A DNA stretch of 64,000 nucleotides, taken from positions 124,001-188,000 of the forward strand of contig NZ_CWHU01000005.1 of NCBI RefSeq assembly GCF_001182725.1. Direction: 5' to 3'. A model generated the notes under the pieces. That model was not told the DNA's origin, did not search any database, and saw nothing but the letters and a program-made list of their open reading frames with translations. Of the stretch, positions 45,599-52,630 are shown in pieces. Both the position numbers and the translations under genes were made by a program. Within the stretch, counting starts at the first letter, position 1. Each line of letters opens with the position of its first letter. The stretch is from Anaerococcus jeddahensis. Lineage in GTDB: Bacteria; Bacillota; Clostridia; Tissierellales; Peptoniphilaceae.

Positions 45599-46789
45599 AT
45601 GACAGAAAACAAAAAAAGATCATTTGCAACAGAAACAATACACGCAGGCGCAATAAAGGATACATATGGTTCATTGGGACTACCAATATACCAAACATCA
45701 ACATTTATCTTCGAAAACGCAGAACAAGGCGGAAGAAGATTTGCCCTAGAAGAAGAAGGATTTATCTACTCAAGACTAGGAAATCCAACAAACGATGCCC
45801 TAGAAAAAAAACTAGCAGCCCTTGAAGGTGCAGAAGCTGCAGTATCAACATCATCAGGAATGGGAGCAATCACATCCTCAATCTGGCCATTCATAAAAGC
45901 AGGAGATCATATCCTAGCATGTGCGACACTTTATGGATGTACCTTTGCCTTTTTAAACGAAATCAAAAAATTTAACATAGACGTAGAATTCATAGACATG
46001 ACAGACCTTGAAGAAGTGAAAGCTCACTTAAAAGAAAACACAAGAATAGTATATCTAGAAACACCAGCAAACCCAACACTAGACATAATAGACATAGAAG
46101 AAGTAGTAAAACTTGCAAAGAAAAACTCAAAAGACACCATGGTAATAGCAGACAACACCTTTGCAACCCCATACCTACAAAATCCATTAAAACTAGGAGT
46201 AGATATAGTAGTTCACTCAGCAACCAAATACCTAAACGGCCACGGCGACGTAATAGCAGGATTTTCATGCGGATCAAAAGAGTTAATGACCCAAGTAAGA
46301 CTAGTGGGCCAAAAAGATTTCACAGGTTCAGTCCTATCAGCTCATGATGCATTTTTAATCTTTAGAGGAATGAAAACACTCGAAGTAAGAATGAAACAAC
46401 ACGTAGCAAACACCAAAAAGGTTGTAGAAGCATTACAAAAACACAAAAACGTAGAAAAAGTATACTATCCAGGCCTAGAAGATTTCAAAAACCACGAAGT
46501 AGCCAAAAAACAAATGAAAGACTACGGAGCAATGGTAACATTCGAAGTAAAAGGCGGAATCGAAGCAGGAAGATGCGTAATGAATAACGTAAAACTATGT
46601 TCACTAGCAGTAAGCTTGGGCGATGCAGAAACATTAATCGAACACCCAGCAACAATGACCCACTCAACCTACACAGAAGAAGCCCTAAAAGAAGCAGGAA
46701 TAGCTCCAGGCTTAATAAGACTATCAGTAGGCCTTGAAGATGCTGATGAAATAATAGAAGATTTAAATCAAGCTTTAGACCTCATATAA
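45599..46789 (+). CDS. mdeA: Methionine gamma-lyase (PLP enzyme)
   Basis: 396 residues of the Cys/Met metabolism PLP family. SRLGNPTN near 58, STSSGMGAI near 83, ATLYGCTF near 109 with Tyr112 and Cys114, the PLP lysine in HSATKYLNGHGD near 206 and SVGLEDADEI near the end. Cys in LYGCTF is the feature that marks methionine gamma-lyases, which split methionine to methanethiol, 2-oxobutyrate and ammonia. Cystathionine gamma-synthase is less likely. First gene of a four-gene block, 35 bp before the amidohydrolase. Confidence 0.88.
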   Translation: MTENKKRSFATETIHAGAIKDTYGSLGLPIYQTSTFIFENAEQGGRRFALEEEGFIYSRLGNPTNDALEKKLAALEGAEAAVSTSSGMGAITSSIWPFIKAGDHILACATLYGCTFAFLNEIKKFNIDVEFIDMTDLEEVKAHLKENTRIVYLETPANPTLDIIDIEEVVKLAKKNSKDTMVIADNTFATPYLQNPLKLGVDIVVHSATKYLNGHGDVIAGFSCGSKELMTQVRLVGQKDFTGSVLSAHDAFLIFRGMKTLEVRMKQHVANTKKVVEALQKHKNVEKVYYPGLEDFKNHEVAKKQMKDYGAMVTFEVKGGIEAGRCVMNNVKLCSLAVSLGDAETLIEHPATMTHSTYTEEALKEAGIAPGLIRLSVGLEDADEIIEDLNQALDLI

Positions 46790-46824
46790 AAAAAATTTAT
46801 AAAATAAAAGAAAGTAGAGTTAAG

Positions 46825-48264
46825 ATGGAAGATGTAAAAAAAGTCAAAAAAATAGTAAATAAAATAAATGAATCTTACTATAAAATCAGTGATGAAATTT
46901 GGGAAAATCCTGAAGTAGGATTGGAAGAAGAAAAAAGTTTAATTATATTAAAAGATTATCTAGAAAAAAATGGATTCACAGTTAAAACTGGTCTTGCAGG
47001 AATGAAAACAAGTTTTGTTGCAGAATATGGCTCTGGTAACCCAGTAATTGGATTTACAGCTGAATATGATGCCTTACCAGGTTTAAGTCAACAGGCTTAT
47101 CAAACTAAAAAAATTCCAGTATGTGAAAATAACCCAGGCCATGGTTGTGGCCATAATCTTTTGGGAGTTGGATCAATAGGAGCGGCTTTAGTATTAAAAG
47201 AATATATTGACTCCAATAATCTTTCATGTACCATAAAAGTTTTCGGCACTCCTTCTGAAGAGAGGGATGCCGGAAAAGCCTTTATGGGAAGAGAAGGAGT
47301 TTTTGATGGTGTAGATTGTGGATTTACTTGGCATCCACATTTCCTAAATTCAGTTTGGGAATCAGGCTCTTTGGCAAATACAATAGTTACTTTTAAATTT
47401 AAAGGAATAAGCTCTCACGCTGCAGCAAGTCCTGAGCTTGGAAGAAGTGCCCTAGATGCTTGTGAGCTTATGAATGTAGGTGTCAATTATTTGAGAGAAC
47501 ATGTTCCTAGTGATGTAAGAATTCATTATGCATATTTAGATGTTGGTGGGCATGCACCAAATGTTGTTCAAGATCACGCAGCGATTTATTATTTTATAAG
47601 AGCTCCAAAAATGAAAGATTCTACAGAAACATATGAAAGAGTCAAAAAAATTGCACAAGGTGCAGCTTTGATGACTGAGACAGAATTGGAAATAGTTTTT
47701 GATTCTGCAGTATCAGATTTTGTTCCAAATCCTACTTTAACAAAAACTATGGAAGAAGCGATGTTGGATTTAGGAGAAGTTGAATATTCAGATGAAGAAA
47801 TAGAAATGGCAAAATCTTTTGTAAACACCCTAGGTCAAAGTGAAATAAATGGAGCAGAAAATTTAATTTCAAGATTTTTAGATAAAAATCAAGTAGAAAA
47901 TATTAAAAAAAGATCCTTGGTTAGTGAATATATCAAATTTGGTAAAGATTCACCTATGGCAAGTGGGTCAACTGATGTAGGAGATTTTAGTAATTGTGTA
48001 CCAGTAGCCCAATGCTTGGTAGCTACATCTGCTTTTGGAACACCACTTCATTCTTGGCAAATGGTCAGCCAAGGAAAATCATCCTATGCAAAAAAAGGTC
48101 TTGATAAGGCGGTTTCTACATTAGCATTAACAGCAATTAGAGCTTTAAATAATCCTGAATTAATTGAAAAAGCAAAAGAAGAATATGTTGATCAAACAGG
48201 TGGAAAATATATAGCTCCAATTCCAGAAGATGTTAAGGTTAGAGATGTAAATTTATATAAATAA
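46825..48264 (+). CDS. abgB: M20 amidohydrolase, AbgB-like
   Basis: 479 residues, larger than plain M20D aminoacylases and matching the AbgB (p-aminobenzoyl-glutamate hydrolase subunit B) subfamily. Metal motifs: FTAEYDALPG near 74, GHGCGHNLLG near 104, TPSEERDAG near 137, TWHPHF near 160 and the C-terminal FGTPLHSWQM. It cleaves an N-acyl or peptide-like amide bond; the substrate here is unknown. Its position between a methionine lyase and two membrane proteins suggests uptake and deacylation of a blocked amino acid. Confidence 0.85.
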   Translation: MEDVKKVKKIVNKINESYYKISDEIWENPEVGLEEEKSLIILKDYLEKNGFTVKTGLAGMKTSFVAEYGSGNPVIGFTAEYDALPGLSQQAYQTKKIPVCENNPGHGCGHNLLGVGSIGAALVLKEYIDSNNLSCTIKVFGTPSEERDAGKAFMGREGVFDGVDCGFTWHPHFLNSVWESGSLANTIVTFKFKGISSHAAASPELGRSALDACELMNVGVNYLREHVPSDVRIHYAYLDVGGHAPNVVQDHAAIYYFIRAPKMKDSTETYERVKKIAQGAALMTETELEIVFDSAVSDFVPNPTLTKTMEEAMLDLGEVEYSDEEIEMAKSFVNTLGQSEINGAENLISRFLDKNQVENIKKRSLVSEYIKFGKDSPMASGSTDVGDFSNCVPVAQCLVATSAFGTPLHSWQMVSQGKSSYAKKGLDKAVSTLALTAIRALNNPELIEKAKEEYVDQTGGKYIAPIPEDVKVRDVNLYK

Positions 48265-48274
48265 GGAGAAATAA

Positions 48275-48994
48275 ATGAAAGTTAGAGATATTTTAAATGG
48301 TAAACCCTTATATTTAATGGTTATAGTTTCTTTACTTTTGGTAATTGGATTTATAATCATTTCTTTAAGACTTGCCATGAAACGTGCAAAAGAATTGGGT
48401 TTTTCTTCTAAACAAATTAACAAAGTAATAAAATCATCAGTTTTGTTTTCAATAGTTCCTTCTGTATCAATAGATATAGGTCTTGCAAGTCTATCAACAG
48501 TAGTTGGAACACCTTGGGCTTGGTTTAGACTTTCTGTAATAGGAGCTTTGATGTATGAATTAACTTCAGCAAGTATGGTTACATCTGCAGCAGGATATAA
48601 AGATATGTCAACCTTTATAAACGGAACAGATACAAATTTAATTCCTACAATTTTAATGGTAATGAGTATATCTATTATTTTTGCGGCAGTTTTAAACATA
48701 TTTTTAGGAAAATCCTACCATAAGGGAGTTACTAAATTTAAGGCAAAATCTGGAGCTAAGGGTAGCTTAATAATTTCTTATTTTACTCTTGCAATGATAT
48801 TAGTTTTATCAATTTCTCAATTATTAAAGGGAAAAATATCTATCTTAGTTTTTCTAGCTAGCTTTATTGTAACTGTTGGACTAATGAAAATAGCCGATAA
48901 ATACAAACTTGCATGGATGGGAGAATTTGTTTTAGCATTTGCCTTAATTATAGGTATGGCACTTTCAGTATTTTTGGAAGGAATTATGGTATAG
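48275..48994 (+). CDS. DUF5058 integral membrane protein
   Basis: 239 residues with six or so hydrophobic helices. Between helices 1 and 2 lies a basic cytoplasmic segment (RLAMKRAKELGFSSKQINKV), followed by SIVPSVSIDIGLASLSTVVG and GTPWAWFRLSVIGAL. It matches the uncharacterised DUF5058 family, which usually travels with a second membrane protein and M20 peptidases. Probably half of a transporter; substrate inferred only from neighbours. Spacing 10 bp from abgB. Confidence 0.78.
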   Translation: MKVRDILNGKPLYLMVIVSLLLVIGFIIISLRLAMKRAKELGFSSKQINKVIKSSVLFSIVPSVSIDIGLASLSTVVGTPWAWFRLSVIGALMYELTSASMVTSAAGYKDMSTFINGTDTNLIPTILMVMSISIIFAAVLNIFLGKSYHKGVTKFKAKSGAKGSLIISYFTLAMILVLSISQLLKGKISILVFLASFIVTVGLMKIADKYKLAWMGEFVLAFALIIGMALSVFLEGIMV

Positions 48995-49003
48995 GAGAAA
49001 ATT

Positions 49004-49726
49004 ATGGAAAAAGATACAAGAAAAGAACAATATTTTAATACAATACATAGAGTAGGAAGAATAGGATCAATAATTTCTATAGGATGTATGTTGATTGTTC
49101 CTATATTAATTGCAATGAAATACGACCTACCATTTGATATAAAGGATGTTGCAGGAACAGCTGGAACCTTGCTTGCAGTATTTATTCCTACAGTTATGGC
49201 AGAATTTATAAGTTATGGACCAATACTTGGTTCAGGAACTTACTTGGCATATATAACAGGAAATGTTACAAACTTGAAAATTCCTTGTGCTTTGAACGCT
49301 CAAGCCTTGATGGATTTGGAACAAGGCACTGAAGAATCTGATGTAATTAGCTTAATTGCAATCGCTTCTTCATCATTAATTACAATGTTGGTTATAGCTT
49401 TGGGAGTTGTATTATTAATACCACTTCAACCATTTTTACAATCAGCATCTGTACAAACAGCATCAAAATATATTTTGCCAGCTTTGTTTGGATCCTTATT
49501 TTACACAATGTTAGCTGGTAACAAAAGGGGAAAAACAACTGTTAAAAACAGACTACTTCCACTTGTAGTTCCGATTATAGCAATGGTAATTTGGAAACTA
49601 ACAGGCGGCGAAATACTTGGAAAAGAAGGTATTTGGATTGTTGTATCAATAGTATTATTATTAATATCATCAATAGTAATGCTAAAAGTAGGCTTAGTTA
49701 AAATTATTGAAAATAATGACAAATAA
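49004..49726 (+). CDS. Membrane protein partner of DUF5058
   Basis: 240 residues with about six hydrophobic helices and no soluble domain. A conserved-looking loop reads EFISYGPILGSGTYLAYITG, with NVTNLKIPCALNAQALM after it; such Gly/Ser-rich re-entrant loops occur in transporters. It begins 9 bp after the DUF5058 gene, and a strong terminator follows. No family function known to me. Confidence 0.7.
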   Translation: MEKDTRKEQYFNTIHRVGRIGSIISIGCMLIVPILIAMKYDLPFDIKDVAGTAGTLLAVFIPTVMAEFISYGPILGSGTYLAYITGNVTNLKIPCALNAQALMDLEQGTEESDVISLIAIASSSLITMLVIALGVVLLIPLQPFLQSASVQTASKYILPALFGSLFYTMLAGNKRGKTTVKNRLLPLVVPIIAMVIWKLTGGEILGKEGIWIVVSIVLLLISSIVMLKVGLVKIIENNDK

Positions 49727-49744
49727 TTTTGAATTTAGTAAATT

Positions 49745-49782
49745 AAAAAGGTCACATACATTTTGTATAGTGACCTTTTTGT
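49745..49782 (+). terminator. Terminator of the mdeA operon
   Basis: AAAAAGGTCACATACA paired with TGTATAGTGACCTTTTT, T-rich 3' side. Confidence 0.9.
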
Positions 49783-49838
49783 TTTAAAAATAAAATTTTC
49801 TTAAAAAATTTTAAATTATTAATTTTCAAAAATATTTT

Positions 49839-50393
49839 TTATAAATTTTCTACCAAATTTCTCATTTTATCTCTAAATTCTTTGGCAACTTTTATGTCGA
49901 AATCTTCTCCTGCTGTTTGGAAATAATGGTTTAATTCCTTTACCAAATTTTTTATTTCTGGGTTTTCTTCGCCTGTATCTTTTTTTATTTTGCTGGCCTT
50001 TTCTAGATAAGAATTGATTTCTTCAACAATTTGCATGGTTTTGTGTTCTTGGTCATTTTCTTCAAGTAAATATCTTAATGTCCATTTTATATTTGTTGGA
50101 GTAATTCCTGCCTTGTGGTCAATTACGACATTGTTTTCTCTCATTTTATCTATAAAGGAAAACAAGTCTTTTTCTTCAAAGTCTTTGAAAAATGCAAAGG
50201 TGAAATCAAATTCTTCTAAATATTCTCCCTTTGATTCGATTTTTTCATAGCCATCTATTTCTGCAAGATATCCCACTTTTTGATCTACATCTTCCATGCC
50301 TAGTAGTTTTAATCTTACATTTTCTTTTTCGCACAAAATTCTTAAATTTTCTTTTTCTATATCATTAGCGTTAAATAAAATTATTAATGCCAT
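49839..50393 (-). CDS. DUF3783-containing protein
   Basis: 184 residues. The first ~115 match DUF3783: a conserved segment TFAFFKDFEEKDLFSFIDKM is followed by DHKAGITPTNIKWTLRYLL. The remaining 70 residues are a charged helical tail. Cytoplasmic, function unknown. Divergent from the lysis-type cassette, sharing a 100-bp spacer with an inverted repeat. Confidence 0.72.
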   Translation of the reverse strand: MALIILFNANDIEKENLRILCEKENVRLKLLGMEDVDQKVGYLAEIDGYEKIESKGEYLEEFDFTFAFFKDFEEKDLFSFIDKMRENNVVIDHKAGITPTNIKWTLRYLLEENDQEHKTMQIVEEINSYLEKASKIKKDTGEENPEIKNLVKELNHYFQTAGEDFDIKVAKEFRDKMRNLVENL

Positions 50394-50424
50394 AAACTCT
50401 CCTTTTTATTTTAGTATTATTACT

Positions 50425-50459
50425 ATACCCAAAAAGATATTTTACTCACTTTTGGGTAT
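50425..50459. promoter_or_regulatory. Inverted repeat in divergent promoter region
   Basis: ATACCCAAAA and TTTTGGGTAT separated by about 15 bp, between divergent genes. TATAATATAAT follows and is a likely -10 for the plus-strand cassette. It could be an operator. Confidence 0.45.
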
Positions 50460-50493
50460 AATATAATATAGAAAAAAATTTGGGGAGATATTT

Positions 50494-50979
50494 ATGAAAG
50501 ATTATAATTATGAAAATGCTAGAATAAAAGAAATTAATAAATTACTTGATGAAGCGAGGGAGGCTCTTGGAGTTTTGCAAAGGGCAAGTAAAAGGGTTGG
50601 AAAAACTTCTGATTATTCTGTTACTGGTCTTATTGGAAGAAATATTCTTGGAGATTTTTTGAGAGCTAATAAAAATAATACTATTAATAAATCTATTGAT
50701 AGGACTCAAGATGTTTTATTAAAACTTCATGCAAATCTTTTGACTTTTGATCCAAAGCTTGCAGGTATTTTGGACCTTCCTTATAAACTTAGTCAATTTT
50801 CAAGTCCAAGAAATGCACTTTCTGATATGAAGTTAAGAATCAATATGAGAAAAAAACAATTGGAAATTCAAAATGCTGAGAGAAGACTTATAACTCTAAT
50901 TAAAAAACTTTCCAAGGAAAAATCAAAAGAAATTAATAAAATCAAACATAGTATAGAACTTAAATCTTTTGAGAAATAA
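50494..50979 (+). CDS. Hypothetical helical protein, first gene of the lysis-type cassette
   Basis: 161 residues, not recognised. Largely alpha-helical and basic, no signal peptide or clear membrane helix. An N-terminal heptad-like stretch (EINKLLDEAREALGVLQRAS), a SVTGLIGRNILGDFLRAN middle and a C-terminal charged helix (QLEIQNAERRLITLIKKLSK). GGGGAGAT lies before the ATG. It precedes the holin gene by about 55 bp; the relationship is positional only. Confidence 0.55.
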   Translation: MKDYNYENARIKEINKLLDEAREALGVLQRASKRVGKTSDYSVTGLIGRNILGDFLRANKNNTINKSIDRTQDVLLKLHANLLTFDPKLAGILDLPYKLSQFSSPRNALSDMKLRINMRKKQLEIQNAERRLITLIKKLSKEKSKEINKIKHSIELKSFEK

Positions 50980-51033
50980 TTTTAGGGACATTATCACCTT
51001 TCTACTTATATATAAGTAGGAGGTGATTTTTTT

Positions 51034-51459
51034 ATGGAAAAAATTGTAAAGGGGGAAGATATGAGTAAATTTAAGGATATTACTAGGCTTTTATTTACAA
51101 TATTTGGATCTTGTATGGGATTTTTTCTTGGTGATATGGATATTTTTATTTACACGCTTCTTGCTTTTGTAATTTGTGATTATTTAAGTGGAATTATAAG
51201 GGCAGGATTTGAAAGAAAACTTTCGTCAAAAGTTGGATTTAGAGGGATTTTTAAAAAGATAATGATTTTTATAATAGTAGGAATTGCAAATCTTTGTGAT
51301 AAAAATTTAGTGCAAAATCAAGCCATGATTAGAAGTGCCATAATATTTTTTTATATAGCAAATGAGGGACTATCAATACTTGAAAACTCTATTGCAATCG
51401 GGCTTCCAATTCCAGAAAAATTAAAAATTTTATTAGAACAATTTAAGGAGGAAAAATGA
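51034..51459 (+). CDS. Phage-type holin (TcdE/holin-4 family)
   Basis: 141 residues: FKDITRLLFTIFGSCMGFFL, then LLAFVICDYLSGIIRAGFE and KVGFRGIFKKIMIFIIVGIA, the pattern of the TcdE-like holin family. Three membrane segments. Two starts look usable: 51034 behind AGGAGGTGAT and 51061 behind AAGGGGGAAGAT, which removes nine residues (MEKIVKGED). Dual starts are known in holins, including TcdE. The stop overlaps the endolysin start (4 bp). Confidence 0.85.
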   Translation: MEKIVKGEDMSKFKDITRLLFTIFGSCMGFFLGDMDIFIYTLLAFVICDYLSGIIRAGFERKLSSKVGFRGIFKKIMIFIIVGIANLCDKNLVQNQAMIRSAIIFFYIANEGLSILENSIAIGLPIPEKLKILLEQFKEEK

Positions 51460-52265
51460 CTTATAGCAAATTAGTTGATGATATAATTTTATCACCAAAC
51501 AACAGTGGAAAAAGAAGTGAAAAAATAAGCAAAATTGCCATCCACCATGCTGGAGGAATTATTTGTGGAAGAGATTTGGCAAGGCTTTTTCTTCCAAAAT
51601 CAAGAGGAGCTTCTGCAAATTATAATCTAGGATCAGACGGGATTATTGTTCTTGGAGTTTATGAAGAAAACAGAGCCTGGACAACTTCTTCGTCATGGTG
51701 CGACAATCGTGCGATTACAATTGAAGTTGGAAATTCTACAAGAGGACCAAATTGGGAAATTTCAGATTTTGTTTTAGATAGGTTGATTGATTTGGTGACA
51801 GATATTTGCAGGAGAAATAATATTTATCCTTGCACTTATACTGGAGATAAAGAAGGAGTTTTGCAAAAACACGAGTGGTATGCCAACACAAATTGTCCAG
51901 GTCCATATCTGGGAGAAAAATTTCCCTACATTTCAAAAGAAGTTAATAAAAGACTTAGAAAAAATCCTAGTAAAAATTCAAGTTTATATAGGGTTAGAAA
52001 ATCTTTTAAAGATATAAAAAGTCAAAAAGGAGCTTTTAAATCCCTAGAAAATGCAAAAAGATGTGCTGATAAATATAAAGAAAAAGTATTTGATGATATG
52101 GGAAATGAAATTTATCCAAGAAAAGATCACAAATCAATTGACACACTTGCAAGAGAAGTTATAAGAGGTTATTGGGGAAATGGAAATGAGAGGAAAAAAA
52201 GATTGACCCAGGCTGGGTATGATTATTATGCGGTGCAAAAAAGGGTCAATCAAATTTTAAGCTAA
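51456..52265 (+). CDS. Endolysin: N-acetylmuramoyl-L-alanine amidase with CW_7 domain
   Basis: 269 residues. An amidase_2 domain (about 20-160) has zinc ligands in IAIHHAGG, KHEWYANTNCPG and catalytic-region ITIEVGNS. A short SPOR-like link follows (YRVRKSFKDIKSQKGAFKSL). The C-terminal CW_7/Cpl-7 wall-binding repeat reads DTLAREVIRGYWGNGNER, then RLTQAGYDYYAVQ. There is no signal peptide, so it needs the holin to reach the wall. Typical phage lysin architecture. Confidence 0.92.
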   Translation: MTYSKLVDDIILSPNNSGKRSEKISKIAIHHAGGIICGRDLARLFLPKSRGASANYNLGSDGIIVLGVYEENRAWTTSSSWCDNRAITIEVGNSTRGPNWEISDFVLDRLIDLVTDICRRNNIYPCTYTGDKEGVLQKHEWYANTNCPGPYLGEKFPYISKEVNKRLRKNPSKNSSLYRVRKSFKDIKSQKGAFKSLENAKRCADKYKEKVFDDMGNEIYPRKDHKSIDTLAREVIRGYWGNGNERKKRLTQAGYDYYAVQKRVNQILS

Positions 52266-52271
52266 AAAAAA

Positions 52272-52520
52272 GCAATGGACTTAGGGTTCAATACTCAGAG
52301 AGTAGACAAACCCTCAAGCACGAATATCTGACTCCAAAAATTGTTGATTTCTAAATTTCAAAATTCTAAAATCGCAAACTCGAGCTACGCTCTCGAACAT
52401 TGCGATTTTTTAACGAATTTTTAAATTTGAAATCAAATCAATTTTTTCCGTATGATATTCTTAGCATGAGGATTTGTATACTTTGTCAACAGTATGAGCA
52501 TTGAATTTAAGGTTCAATGC
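52272..52520. mobile_element. MITE-like element copy D with a different core
   Basis: The element proper is 52295-52497. Ends: TCAGAGAGTAGACAAA, and on the reverse strand CTCATACTGTTGACAAAG. Flanks: an intact hairpin GCATTGAA/TTCAATGC with T run at 52498-52520, and a diverged direct copy of the same 23 bp at 52272-52294 (18 of 23 identical by eye). The core differs from other copies: a long imperfect inverted repeat with an inner AAATCGCAA/TTGCGATTT stem around 52370-52412. Confidence 0.65.
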
Positions 52521-52572
52521 TTTTTTGTATTTAAATTCCTTTTTTGTAAAGATAAAAAATTATTGGAATAAA

Positions 52573-52614
52573 AAGTCAAATCTATTTTGAAAAATATCTA
52601 AATAGATTTGACTT
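52573..52614 (-). terminator. Terminator after ABC transporter gene
   Basis: AAGTCAAATCTATTT paired with AAATAGATTTGACTT, followed on the minus strand by TTTTTATT. Confidence 0.8.
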
Positions 52615-52630
52615 AAAATTATTTTTAAAT

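Noticed and set aside
45599..46789. Recent transfer of the methionine gamma-lyase gene
   Set aside because: Its codon choice (more CCA, ACA and GTA, fewer T-ending codons) differs from the next genes, but the ribosomal genes show a similar bias, so high expression explains it as well.
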